Below the pieces are notes generated by a model, which ran no database searches, was not told the DNA's origin, and saw only the letters and a program-made list of their open reading frames with translations. The translations under genes and the position numbers were made by a program. DNA of 34,237 bases from DAOTVS01 sp034436375. GTDB taxonomy: Bacteria > Chloroflexota > Anaerolineae > SpSt-313. Shown here piece after piece: positions 1 through 7,611 of this stretch; within the stretch, counting starts at the first letter, position 1, and every line of letters starts with the position of its first letter. The stretch is from contig DAOTVS010000081.1 in the NCBI GenBank assembly GCA_034436375.1, positions 1 through 34,237 on the forward strand. The letters run 5' to 3'.

Positions 1-57
1 CGACTGCAGACAACCCGCCCAATCCCCCCTCCCGGGTCAGAGCCGGGCAGGCGCCAA

Positions 58-86
58 TTGCCAAAGCAGCCCCCGGCGAATAGAAT
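58..86 (+). promoter_or_regulatory. Sigma-70-type promoter for the MFS gene
   Basis: A -35 box TTGCCA at 58-63 and a -10 box TAGAAT at 81-86 are separated by exactly 17 bases. The start codon follows about 50 bases downstream. Seen by eye only; the spacing is ideal, but one mismatch in each box keeps confidence moderate. Confidence 0.5.
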
Positions 87-134
87 CCCTCTGCCACATC
101 CCCGCTTATTGCAAGTCACTAAGGAGCAGTCAAC

Positions 135-1340
135 GTGGCAATGCTGGCCCGGCAAGGCAACCTCGCCCCCGCCCAGACGCCAACGGCGTCCCGGCGCGCG
201 CTGGGGCTGATCTTTGCGATCATGCTGCTGGACGTGATGGGCCAGCTCCTTCTGGCGCCTGTCGCCCCCTACCTCGTGCGCCGTTACAGCGATAGCGCCC
301 TCATGGTTACCCTGCTGACCGTTATGTACGCGGCAGCGCAGTTCGTCGCCGCGCCCCTGCTCGGCACACTCGGCGACCGCTATGGTCGCCGGCGGGTGTT
401 GCTGGTGAGCGTCTTGGGCTCGGTGGCCGGCTATGTGGTCTTTGGGCTGGGCGGGGCGCTGTGGGTGCTGCTCCTGGGGCGATTAATCGGCGGCGCCAGC
501 GGCGGCAACATCTCCTGTGCTGCGGCCTATATCATTGACATCTCCGCGCCCGCGGACCGCACCAAGAACCTGACCCTGGTCGGCATGGCGTGGGGCCTGG
601 GGCTCATCCTCGGCCCAGCGCTGGGCGCGGTGGCCGGCCAGGTGAGCCTCGAAGCGCCTGCCTTTGCCGCGGCCGGGTTGTCGCTCTTGAGCGTGTCACT
701 CGGCTACTTTTTCCTGCCCGAGTCGCTCCCTCGAGAGCTACGCAAGAGTGCACCCCTCCGCGCCAGCGACCTCAACCCCCTGGTGCCTATCGGCCGCATG
801 GCGCGCAAGCCCGGCCTCGGGCGGCTGCTGCTCGTGCTGTGCCTCTTCAACCTGGCGTTCAACGGCGTCAACAACACCGAGCCGCTGTTCCTCATCGACA
901 AATTCGCCGCCCAGCCATGGCAATTGGGGCTGCAGATGGTGCTGGTCGGCGCCGCGCTCGCCGTGGTGCAGACTGTGTTCGTGCCCCCGCTGGTGCGGCG
1001 TTGGGGTGAAAAGCGGGTGGCTGCGGTGTGTCTGTTGGCGCAGGCGGCGCTGGCCCCGGTTACTTTCCTCTCTCCCCTCTTCTGGCTGATCTATCCTGTC
1101 ACCGTGCTCAGCCGGTCCGCCAGCGGCTTTGTCTTCCCTACCCTGACCACACTACAGGTGAACGGTGTATCGCCGCAGGAACAGGGCACACTCATGGGCG
1201 TGAGCGCGGCGCTCGGCAGCCTGATGGGCATCCTCGGCCCGCTGTGGGCAGGCGTCGCCTATGATGTGATCCTGCCCGGTGCGCCCTATTGGCTGGGCGC
1301 CGCCATCTATGTGGCGGCGGCTGCCGTTTTGGGCCTGTAG
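135..1340 (+). CDS. MFS (DHA1-type) drug/metabolite exporter
   Basis: A 401-residue polytopic protein with about 12 hydrophobic segments, the usual size for the major facilitator superfamily. The cytoplasmic loop after the second membrane segment carries motif A (GTLGDRYGRRR, residues 77-87). This is typical of proton-coupled exporters related to TetA and Bmr. The GTG at 135 is preferred because AAGGAG at 121-126 sits eight bases upstream; the ATG at 141 would be too far from it. The gene has its own promoter and is followed by a hairpin-containing gap. Substrate cannot be told from sequence. The family call is firm; drug export is an inference. Confidence 0.88.
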   Translation: MAMLARQGNLAPAQTPTASRRALGLIFAIMLLDVMGQLLLAPVAPYLVRRYSDSALMVTLLTVMYAAAQFVAAPLLGTLGDRYGRRRVLLVSVLGSVAGYVVFGLGGALWVLLLGRLIGGASGGNISCAAAYIIDISAPADRTKNLTLVGMAWGLGLILGPALGAVAGQVSLEAPAFAAAGLSLLSVSLGYFFLPESLPRELRKSAPLRASDLNPLVPIGRMARKPGLGRLLLVLCLFNLAFNGVNNTEPLFLIDKFAAQPWQLGLQMVLVGAALAVVQTVFVPPLVRRWGEKRVAAVCLLAQAALAPVTFLSPLFWLIYPVTVLSRSASGFVFPTLTTLQVNGVSPQEQGTLMGVSAALGSLMGILGPLWAGVAYDVILPGAPYWLGAAIYVAAAAVLGL

Positions 1341-1422
1341 CCGCGAGCGTACCGATTGGGGAGGGCCCGGGTCCTCGCCAGGTAGATTGCTTCGCTCCTG
1401 ACCGGCCTCAACCCGGGCGCAC

Positions 1423-1470
1423 GAGTTGGGGTCAGGCAGCGGTGACACAACCGCCGCCCGACCCCAACTC
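1423..1470. repeat. 21-bp inverted repeat (hairpin) between genes
   Basis: Arms 1423-1443 and 1450-1470 are complementary over 21 positions with two mismatches, around a 6-base loop (GACACA). The outer 11 bases (GAGTTGGGGTC) pair perfectly. No run of T follows, so it is not a canonical intrinsic terminator. It may act as an RNA-stabilising or repetitive palindrome. The rest of the 1341-1606 gap holds only the next promoter. Confidence 0.7.
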
Positions 1471-1539
1471 CCCTCAAAGGGTTCGCGCCGCATGCATGCA
1501 GCGCTCACAATCCGGCAGCCGTTGGGGCCTCCCTGGCAT

Positions 1540-1568
1540 TTGACAGCGACTTGCCTGCCGCTTACCAT
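1540..1568 (+). promoter_or_regulatory. Sigma-70-type promoter for the asparaginase-like gene
   Basis: A consensus -35 box TTGACA at 1540-1545, a 17-base spacer and a -10 box TACCAT at 1563-1568. It lies 39 bases ahead of the start codon at 1607, so the gene is probably transcribed independently of the upstream exporter. Confidence 0.6.
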
Positions 1569-1606
1569 GGGGCCGCGCGAAAAGAAAACCTTACAAGGAG
1601 CCAACG

Positions 1607-2530
1607 GTGATCGTTCTGACCAGTGTCAATGGTGAAGTTGGGATCGAATCGGCGATCGAGATCCTGCGCCGGGGCGGCAGCGCCCTCGACGCGGTCGAGG
1701 CGGCAGCACGGCTGGTGGAAGCGGACCTGGAGAATCACTCGGTGGGAGTGGGCGGATTCCCGAACCTGTTGGGCCAGGTGCAGCTCGATGCCAGCATCAT
1801 GGATGGCCACACCCTGGCCAGCGGGGCTGTCGGCGCGCTGGAAGGGTTCCAGCACCCGATCTCGGTAGCGCGCCAGGTGATGGAGCGCCTGCCGCACGTG
1901 CTGCTGGTGGGCGAGGGCGCGGCCCGCTTTGCCCGTGAGATCGGGGCCGAAGCGGGCGATACCCTCACTCCCGAGGCCCAAAAAGTGTGGGAAGAGTGGA
2001 TCGCCGCGCACGCGACGGCCGAGGAGCAGCGCCAATGGCCGCCGCAAAGCCTGTCGCGGCTGGCCTGGGCCATGGCCGACCCGGCGCACGTGCAGGGCAC
2101 GGTGAACATTTTGGCGCAGGATGCGCGGGGGCGCCTGGCGGTGGCTGTGAGCACCAGCGGCTGGGCCTGGAAATACCCCGGCCGCCTGGGCGATTCCCCC
2201 ATCATCGGCGCCGGCAACTATTGCGATGACCGCTACGGCGCCGCGGCCTGCATCGGCGTGGGCGAATGGACCATCCGCTGCGGCACGGCGCGCAGCGTGG
2301 TGCTCTACCAGAAGATGGGGCGCAGCGTGGAGGAGGCCTGCCGCGAGGCCATCCATGACCTGCAGGAGATGGACCGGGGCGGCGTGCAGGGGGGCGTCAG
2401 CATCCTGGCGATGGACGCTGCGGGCCACCCCTACGGCGCCACCCTCGGCCGCTCAGGAGACTATTACACGATGTGGCAGGAGGGCATGCCTGCCCCCGAG
2501 CGGCGAGAGACGGTGTGCGTCGGCGAGTAA
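1607..2530 (+). CDS. N4-(beta-N-acetylglucosaminyl)-L-asparaginase-type Ntn hydrolase
   Basis: A 307-residue member of the asparaginase 2 (glycosylasparaginase) family, which cleaves the GlcNAc-asparagine bond of glycoproteins or isoaspartyl peptides. The precursor self-cleaves before a threonine that becomes the nucleophile. Here the candidate is Thr165 in HVQGTVNI, followed by the family's substrate loop STSGWAWKYPGRLGDSP and GAGNYCDD (about 182-208). The usual HDT-[IV]-G context is altered to HVQGT. The protein has no signal peptide, so it is probably cytoplasmic. Start is GTG at 1607 with AAGGAG upstream. A specific substrate cannot be assigned. Confidence 0.85.
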   Translation: MIVLTSVNGEVGIESAIEILRRGGSALDAVEAAARLVEADLENHSVGVGGFPNLLGQVQLDASIMDGHTLASGAVGALEGFQHPISVARQVMERLPHVLLVGEGAARFAREIGAEAGDTLTPEAQKVWEEWIAAHATAEEQRQWPPQSLSRLAWAMADPAHVQGTVNILAQDARGRLAVAVSTSGWAWKYPGRLGDSPIIGAGNYCDDRYGAAACIGVGEWTIRCGTARSVVLYQKMGRSVEEACREAIHDLQEMDRGGVQGGVSILAMDAAGHPYGATLGRSGDYYTMWQEGMPAPERRETVCVGE

Positions 2531-2544
2531 CCACGCGTGATGCG

Positions 2545-2680
2545 TAATAAGTAAACCGTAATAAGTAAGGTCGCCATAGCAGCGCGCCTGATACTTTGGG
2601 CAGGTTCTGCCAGGGCGAGTATCTTGAGGAGCAATATACACTGCGAAATGGCAGCCTTACTTATTACGGTTTACTTATTA
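2545..2680. repeat. 136-bp inverted-repeat element, copy A
   Basis: Terminal arms 2545-2577 and 2648-2680 are inverted repeats of 33 bp with two mismatches. They begin TAATAAGTAAACCG and repeat a similar unit (TAATAAGTAAGG). The interior contains a smaller hairpin around GGCAG...CTGCC. It sits between the stop codons of the convergent asparaginase gene and the ABC-F remnant. Copies B (5347-5482) and C (19798-19930) share the arms. It looks like a MITE or a large intergenic palindrome; there is no coding capacity. Confidence 0.85.
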
Positions 2681-2696
2681 GGCTCCATGGCCGGCC

Positions 2697-3457
2697 TCAC
2701 GAATTACGCTCCCGCCTCCAATCGTCCAGATCCGGATAATCCCTGATCGTGCCCCCTTCCACGGCCCACAGGCGCTGGGCAAACTGCCGGATAAAGTAAC
2801 GGTCATGGACGGCGATGAGCACCGTTGCGGCCGCGCCAGCAGCAGGCACGCCAGGCCCAAACGCGTCTTTTGGCCACCGCTGAGGGTCGCCACGGGCGTC
2901 TGCAGGTCCAGGCCGCTCAGGTCGAGTCCGGCCAGCACCGCTTCGGCCTCGTGGGCTCCCACACGAGTTCTGCCAGGTGATAGGTTGATGCTTGATGGGC
3001 GCCGCGCTTTCGGCAGAACTCGTGCGGGGTCCCACTCGTGCTCGGCCGGCTGGGCGGCGATCAGCTCCTCCAGCCGGGAGAGGGCCTGGTCGTATGCAGC
3101 CAGCAGCCGCGGTTGGGTAGAATCGGCCGCCCCGGCCAGCGCCTCGGCCAGCTCCGCCACGTGCGCCGCCGCCGCTTCCAGCTCGCGCTCCCCGGCGCGC
3201 AGGACCTCACCGACCGTCTTACCGGCGGCATAGGTGAGCCCCTGCTCGAGCCACCCCACGCGCAGGTCCGGCGGGTCGAGTTGCACCGAGCCCGCGTCGG
3301 GCTCCTCCTCGCCGGTGATGATGCGCAGCAGGGTCGTCTTGCCGCAGCCGTTGGGCCCGATCAGCCCGATACGCTCGCCAGAGTTGACGATGAAGGAAAT
3401 ATCGTCGAGGATCAGGTTGTCGCCATAGCGCTTGCGGATGGCGGAGATCTGCAACAT
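2697..3457 (-). pseudogene. ABC-F ATPase, tandem paralogue, internally deleted
   Basis: A second ABC-F gene starts two bases after the stop of the intact one (ATG at 3457) and clearly derives from it by duplication. Its first Walker A (GPNGCGKT) and LSGGQ are intact. After LLLARPQ the frame jumps to the extreme C-terminus (VHDRYFIRQFA...DLDDWRR), which is in another frame and ends at 2697. Compared with the intact paralogue, residues about 183-511 are missing. The lost part covers the first Walker B, the linker and nearly all of the second nucleotide-binding domain. An 87-base insertion also interrupts the first domain at 2948-3034. The product cannot function as an ABC-F protein. Confidence 0.88.
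2948..3040. mobile_element. 87-bp palindromic insertion with short target duplication
   Basis: The direct repeat CTCGTG occurs at 2948-2953 and 3035-3040, exactly 87 bases apart. Between them lies an element whose ends, about 2952-2974 and 3012-3034, are imperfect inverted repeats of ~23 bp (GGGxxCCCxCACGAGTTCTGCC). Aligned to the intact ABC-F paralogue it adds 29 residues without breaking the frame. The structure is that of a tiny non-autonomous, MITE-like element. No second copy was seen in the window. Confidence 0.78.
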
Positions 3458-3459
3458 AG

Positions 3460-5121
3460 TCACCCTCCTCTGCCCCGCCGCCAATCGTCCAGGTCCACAT
3501 AGCTTGCGACGGTCCCTGCCTCGATCACCCACAGGCGGCTCGCGAACTGGCGGATAAAGTAGCGATCGTGCACCACGGCCAGCACTGTGCCGTCAAAGGC
3601 GGCCATGGCACGCTCAAAGTTGGCCCGGCTGGGGATGTCGAGGTGATTGATCGGCTCGTCGAGCAGGAGCAGATTGCAGCCTGTGGCCACCAGGCGGGCC
3701 AGCACCAGCCGCGCGCGCTCACCGTAGCTCAGGCTGCCCACGGGCTTGAAGACATCATCGCCGGCAAAGAGAAAGTAGTGCAGGAAGGAGCGGGTATCCG
3801 TCTCCGAGAGGGGCGCCACGGCGGCAATGGTCGCGAATGGGGTGCTCTCCGGGTCGAGGTTCTCCTGCTCCTGTGAATAGTAGCCCAGGTGGACACCCGC
3901 ACCCAGGCGCACCCGGCCGGCCAGGGGGGCCAGCTCCCCGGTGATCGCGCGCAGCAGGGTGGTCTTGCCGGCGCCGTTAGGCCCGATCAGCGCCACCCGC
4001 TCGCCGCTGCGCAGCAGCTGGTTGACCCCCGTGAGGAGCGGCGCGCCCCCATAGCCCACGCTCACGGCGTCGAGGATGAGCACATCCTGGCCGCTCTCCG
4101 GCGTATCCACAAACTCGAGCTTCATCTGCCAAGTCGGCTCAGGCTTGTCGACCCGGGCCTCGTCCAGCTCACGCTCCAGCCGCCGCCGCTGCACCACCGC
4201 GCGCCGGGCGATGCCCTTGGCGATCTTGCGGATGTGAAAGTGGGTTGTGCCGCGCTCGATGCTGCCGGCATAGTTGGTCAGGCGGCGCACATCCTCGTTG
4301 ACACGGGCGATGCGCTCCTGCTGGTCCTTGTAGGCCGACCACTGGTCATCGAGCTCGCGCTGCTTGGCGGCAAGATAGTCATCATAGGCGCCAGGGTAGG
4401 CGGTGACGGTGTGGCTGCGGGGGTCCAGCTCCAGGATGGTATTGACGGCGCGGTCGAGGAGGCTCCGGTCATGAGAGACGATCAGCGCCGCCCCCCGGTA
4501 GGCTTGCAGCCAGCCTTCGAGCCACTCCAGGGCATCGATATCGAGGTGGTTGGTCGGCTCATCGAGGAGCAGGACCTGCGGGCGCGCAAGGAGGATGCGC
4601 GCCAGGCCCAGGCGGGTCTTTTGCCCACCGCTGAGGGTGGCGACGGGGGTTTCCAGGGCAACATCTTTGAGCCCCAGCCCGGCCAGCACCGCCAGGGCAT
4701 CGTGGGCGGAGGAGTGTTGCGCGGCCAGGGCCTCCAGCTCGGCCAGGGCCCGGCTGTAGGCATCTTCCAGCCGGGAGCGCTCGCCCTCACTGGCCGTAGC
4801 CAGCGCCCCGGCCACCTCTTGTAACTGCTGCTCGGCCGCCGCCAGCTCGTCCTCGCCGAGGTGCAGAGCCTCGCCCACCGTCTCATCTGCGCGGTAGGTC
4901 AGCCCCTGCTCCAGGTAGCCCAGGCGCAGATTCGCCGGGCTCAGCCGGACCGAGCCGCGGTCAGGCTCCTCCTGGCCAGCGATGATGCGCAGCAGGGTCG
5001 TCTTGCCGCAGCCGTTAGGGCCAACCAATCCCAGCCTGTCGCCGGGGTTGACGATGAAAGAGACGTCCGCGAGGACAACCTGGTCGTCATAGCGCTTGTG
5101 AACGGATGAAACTTGCAGCAT
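3460..5121 (-). CDS. ABC-F family ATPase, probable ribosome-protection (antibiotic resistance) type
   Basis: A 553-residue protein with two tandem nucleotide-binding domains and no membrane segments, the hallmark of ABC-F translation factors. Domain 1: Walker A GPNGCGKT (34-41), LSGGQ (163-167), Walker B ending DEPTNHLD (187-194), SHDR (216-219). A charged linker (~220-345) would reach into the ribosome. Domain 2: Walker A GPNGAGKT (380-387), LSYGE (464-468), DEPINHLD (488-495), VHDR (517-520). Known ABC-F proteins displace drugs from the ribosome or tune translation. The upstream leader peptide and terminator point to the resistance branch, which is an inference. SD GAGGAAG precedes the ATG at 5121. 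Confidence 0.9.
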   Translation of the reverse strand: MLQVSSVHKRYDDQVVLADVSFIVNPGDRLGLVGPNGCGKTTLLRIIAGQEEPDRGSVRLSPANLRLGYLEQGLTYRADETVGEALHLGEDELAAAEQQLQEVAGALATASEGERSRLEDAYSRALAELEALAAQHSSAHDALAVLAGLGLKDVALETPVATLSGGQKTRLGLARILLARPQVLLLDEPTNHLDIDALEWLEGWLQAYRGAALIVSHDRSLLDRAVNTILELDPRSHTVTAYPGAYDDYLAAKQRELDDQWSAYKDQQERIARVNEDVRRLTNYAGSIERGTTHFHIRKIAKGIARRAVVQRRRLERELDEARVDKPEPTWQMKLEFVDTPESGQDVLILDAVSVGYGGAPLLTGVNQLLRSGERVALIGPNGAGKTTLLRAITGELAPLAGRVRLGAGVHLGYYSQEQENLDPESTPFATIAAVAPLSETDTRSFLHYFLFAGDDVFKPVGSLSYGERARLVLARLVATGCNLLLLDEPINHLDIPSRANFERAMAAFDGTVLAVVHDRYFIRQFASRLWVIEAGTVASYVDLDDWRRGRGG

Positions 5122-5151
5122 GCTTCCTCACTTGATGACTGCTTGAGAAAC

Positions 5152-5184
5152 AAAAAAAGGCCGTGGGCGCATGCACCCACAGCC
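5152..5184 (-). terminator. Intrinsic terminator (attenuator) in the ABC-F leader
   Basis: On the minus strand a GC-rich hairpin (5184-5159; GGCTGTGGG paired with CCCACGGCC) is followed by seven Ts (5158-5152). It lies between the leader peptide and the ABC-F start, so unregulated transcription should stop here. The segment TGCATCC near the end of the leader ORF (5226-5220) could pair with GGGTGCA in the left arm of the terminator (5178-5172), giving a candidate antiterminator. Confidence 0.8.
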
Positions 5185-5215
5185 AAAAAGGTTGCTTCTC
5201 AGGAAAACTGGCGAA

Positions 5216-5263
5216 TCAAGGATGCACAGCGGCCCGCACAAAGCAAACGGCGCTGCCAGACAT
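5216..5263 (-). CDS. 15-codon leader peptide of the ABC-F attenuator
   Basis: A short ORF, MSGSAVCFVRAAVHP followed by TGA, begins at 5263 after a strong GGAGG (5272-5276). It lies downstream of a consensus promoter and upstream of an intrinsic terminator. Short upstream ORFs of this kind sense ribosome-targeting drugs ahead of vmlR, msr and lsa-type genes: a stalled ribosome changes leader folding and lets transcription through. The sequence does not match a leader I recall. Its role is inferred from layout. Confidence 0.65.
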   Translation of the reverse strand: MSGSAVCFVRAAVHP

Positions 5264-5295
5264 CCGATTCACCTCCATCAAGTGATGATGAGTCT

Positions 5296-5324
5296 AGTAT
5301 AGGGGAATTGCGGCTTTTTGTCAA
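5296..5324 (-). promoter_or_regulatory. Consensus sigma-70 promoter of the ABC-F gene
   Basis: Read on the minus strand: TTGACA (5324-5319), a 17-base spacer and TATACT (5301-5296). It is one of the best promoters in the window. The expected start near 5289 leaves a leader of about 165 bases before the ABC-F start codon. Within that leader, TCACTTGATG (5285-5276) next to the leader ORF's SD is perfectly complementary to CATCAAGTGA (5137-5128), which abuts the ABC-F SD. Confidence 0.8.
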
Positions 5325-5346
5325 AACGGCTGCGAAGCGTGGGGCG

Positions 5347-5482
5347 TAATAAGTAAACCGTAATGAGTAAGGCCGCCATTCCGGAGTGCCAGATGCGTTA
5401 CGCAGGCCCTGCCGGCACAAGCGGGCTGAAAAGCAATACGCGCTCTACCCAGGCAACCTTACTTATTACTTTTTACTTATTA
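5347..5482. repeat. 136-bp inverted-repeat element, copy B
   Basis: The same length as copy A and the same left arm (5347-5379, one base different in the TAATGAGTAAGG unit). The right arm (~5451-5482) is more diverged. It lies between the cobT stop codon and the ABC-F promoter, so it separates the B12 operon from the attenuated gene. The interior shares GCAGG...CTGCC and surrounding bases with copy A. Confidence 0.8.
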
Positions 5483-5504
5483 CGTCCCATGACGACCGCA
5501 CGTA

Positions 5505-6560
5505 TTACTCCTTATCGGATACCCCCGCCTCGCCAAACGTCGCCATCTCGCACAGGACCTTGCAGGCGGCCTCGACCAGGCTGATGCCGAGCACCGCCCC
5601 CGTGCCTTCGCCTAAGCGCAGGTCCAGGTCCACCAGGGGCGTGAGGCCGAGGTAGTTGAGCATGGCGGCGTGGCCGATCTCCACCGACTTGTGGCCGCTG
5701 ATCATGTAATCCCTGGCCCCGGGGGCGAGCAGCGCCGCAATGACGGCGCCCGCCGTGGAGATGAACCCGTCCACCACAACTGGCACCCGGTGCGCCGCCG
5801 CGCCGAGGATGACCCCGGCGATGCCACCGATCTCCAGCCCCCCAACCTTGGCCAACAAGTCCAGCCCATCGTGCGGGTCGGGCTGGTTGAGGCGCAAGGC
5901 GTCCTCGATCACGGCTACCTTGAGGTCCAAGCCGTGGTCATCGATGCCCGTGCCGCGCCCCGTCACCTGGGCCACCGGCAGCCCCGTCACCGCCGCCACG
6001 ATGGCCGAGGAAGGGGTGGTGTTGCCGATGCCCATGTCGCCCGTGGCCACGATATCCAGCCCCCGAGCCAGCTCCGCCTCCAGCACCTCGATGCCCGCCT
6101 CAAGGGATTGCACGGCCTGCTCGTGGGTCATCGCCGGGCCCCGGCGCATATTGGCCGTGCCGTGGGCCACCTTGCGCAGCACCAGCCCCGGCTGCGGCGG
6201 GATGTCGCTGGCCACCCCCACATCGACCACCACTACACGCGCCCCCACGTGTCGTGAGAGCACGTTGATAGCCGCCCCACCGTGCAAAAAGTTAAGCACC
6301 ATCTGCGGTGTGACCGCGGAAGGGTAGGCGCTCACCCCCTCGGCCACCACGCCGTGATCGCCGGCCATGGTGATCACCGCCTTTTGGCGGATCTGCGGCA
6401 GCGGGCGGCCGGTGATGCCCGCCACCTGGATCGAGATCGCCTCCAGCCGGCCCAGGCTGCCGCGCGGCTTGGTCAACTGATCCTGGCGGGCGCGCGCCTG
6501 CTCCATGGCGCCCGCATCCAGCGGGCCGATGGCGGCGATGGTCTGTGCGAGTGTGGACAT
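5505..6560 (-). CDS. cobT: Nicotinate-nucleotide-dimethylbenzimidazole phosphoribosyltransferase
   Basis: A 351-residue cytoplasmic enzyme of standard CobT length. It transfers ribose phosphate from nicotinate mononucleotide to the lower-ligand base, usually dimethylbenzimidazole, giving alpha-ribazole phosphate for cobalamin assembly. Visible family motifs are KPRGSLGRLE near residue 31, MAGDHGV, the glycine-rich GDMGIGNTTPSSAI, and near the C-terminus GEGTGAVL with the catalytic glutamate. A good SD (AAAGGAG) precedes the ATG at 6560. It is the last gene of the B12 operon, separated from pduX by a repeat-filled gap of 175 bases. Confidence 0.95.
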   Translation of the reverse strand: MSTLAQTIAAIGPLDAGAMEQARARQDQLTKPRGSLGRLEAISIQVAGITGRPLPQIRQKAVITMAGDHGVVAEGVSAYPSAVTPQMVLNFLHGGAAINVLSRHVGARVVVVDVGVASDIPPQPGLVLRKVAHGTANMRRGPAMTHEQAVQSLEAGIEVLEAELARGLDIVATGDMGIGNTTPSSAIVAAVTGLPVAQVTGRGTGIDDHGLDLKVAVIEDALRLNQPDPHDGLDLLAKVGGLEIGGIAGVILGAAAHRVPVVVDGFISTAGAVIAALLAPGARDYMISGHKSVEIGHAAMLNYLGLTPLVDLDLRLGEGTGAVLGISLVEAACKVLCEMATFGEAGVSDKE

Positions 6561-6598
6561 GGGTAGGGTTCTCCTTTGGTAGTGGGTCTGTTTGTAAC

Positions 6599-6749
6599 TG
6601 AGTTGCGTACATGACCGTCAAGTCGTCATGGCGAAGCAGGTGTTGCTCAGCGATCTGTGTGCCTTGACAAGATGCCGTTGAGCAACGTGTATCTCGGAAT
6701 CAAAACCTTACGGATTACGTTTTACGCATTACGTTTTACGCATTACGTA
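6599..6749. repeat. Repeat-rich spacer between pduX and cobT
   Basis: The 14-base unit ATTACGTTTTACGC occurs twice in tandem (6714-6727, 6728-6741), followed by a partial third copy. An inverted pair GTTGCTCA/TGAGCAAC lies nearby. The motif GTCATGGCGAAGC resembles the inner part of element copy C. The stop codon and last codons of the kinase gene lie inside the tandem repeat. It may be a diverged relative of the 136-bp family. Confidence 0.55.
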
Positions 6750-7611
6750 TTCCTCCGCCCACCAGCCTGGTCACCGCCAGCAACTGCAGCCCCCGTAAGC
6801 GGGGCTGGATGTACTCGGCGGCTCTTGTGGCGTTGGTGTGGGCAGGGTCAAGCAAAAGGCCGATAACGGTGCCGCTGTGGCCGACGCAGACGCCCACAGC
6901 GCCAACCTCGCTGCCCAGAGCCAGGGCATGGTCGAGGGCTGGCTTGAAAAGGAGCGCCTGGTGTGTTCGGGCGCTGAGGGTGGCCGCGCGGCCGATCAGC
7001 GTCGAGTCGTTCTCTTGCAGGCCGGCGCGCAGCAGCGCGAGCGCCTCACGGTGCTCGGGCTCCAGCTTTTGCAAAAGGGCACGGTGGTCGCGCTGGTTGT
7101 AGCGCACCGTGTCAACCCGGCCCCCGCCGTCGAGCACCAGGATATCGAGGTGCGGCGCGGGGCCGAGGGGCTCGTAGAGCGAAGCATTCCGGTGATCAAA
7201 AAGCGCCAGCCCGGGGAAAAGGGTGCTGTCGGAGGGCTCGGTGTTCACGGCCAGCCGCCCCACCTCCTGCGGCGAAAGGTCCCGCCCCAGTGCGAGGGCC
7301 GCGGCATAGATCGCCCCGCCCACGTCGGCCGTGCTGGAACCCAGCCCCTTGCCGCGCGCGAGCCCCGATTCTACCCGAAGCCGCGCCGCGCGTCCTTCCT
7401 CGCCCCAATACGCCAACGCCGCTTCCAGGGCGGCCCTCGCTTTGGGCGTGCGGCGCGGCGCGACCAGCGGGCCGGGCCCATCGCCCAGGGTCACCTCGAC
7501 TGTCGCATAGAGATCAATGGGGCAGGAGACAAGAAAGGGCGTCCCCGCCAACGTGCCCTGCACCAGCTCGCCGCAGGTGCCCGGCAGCCGCACGCGCGCC
7601 CTAGCGCCCAC
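6736..7611 (-). CDS. pduX: GHMP-family kinase, L-threonine kinase (PduX-like)
   Basis: A GHMP kinase of about 291 residues. It starts with RVRLPGTCGELVQG and carries the ATP-binding motif GLARGKGLGSSTADVG, as in PduX enzymes that phosphorylate L-threonine for the cobalamin aminopropanol linker. The next upstream gene encodes the decarboxylase that would use threonine phosphate, which supports the call. The likely GTG start at 7611 overlaps the end of cobQ by 11 bases, suggesting translational coupling; no clear SD is visible, so the start is uncertain. The last residues (IRNA and stop) are encoded by a tandem repeat. Other GHMP substrates cannot be excluded. Confidence 0.82.
   Translation of the reverse strand: MGARARVRLPGTCGELVQGTLAGTPFLVSCPIDLYATVEVTLGDGPGPLVAPRRTPKARAALEAALAYWGEEGRAARLRVESGLARGKGLGSSTADVGGAIYAAALALGRDLSPQEVGRLAVNTEPSDSTLFPGLALFDHRNASLYEPLGPAPHLDILVLDGGGRVDTVRYNQRDHRALLQKLEPEHREALALLRAGLQENDSTLIGRAATLSARTHQALLFKPALDHALALGSEVGAVGVCVGHSGTVIGLLLDPAHTNATRAAEYIQPRLRGLQLLAVTRLVGGGIRNA

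Noticed and set aside
1423..1470. The 21-bp hairpin as an intrinsic terminator for the MFS gene
   Set aside because: No T run follows either arm, and it lies 80 bases after the stop codon.
6664..6692. TTGACA near 6664 as a plus-strand promoter
   Set aside because: No -10 box at proper spacing and no plus-strand gene downstream.
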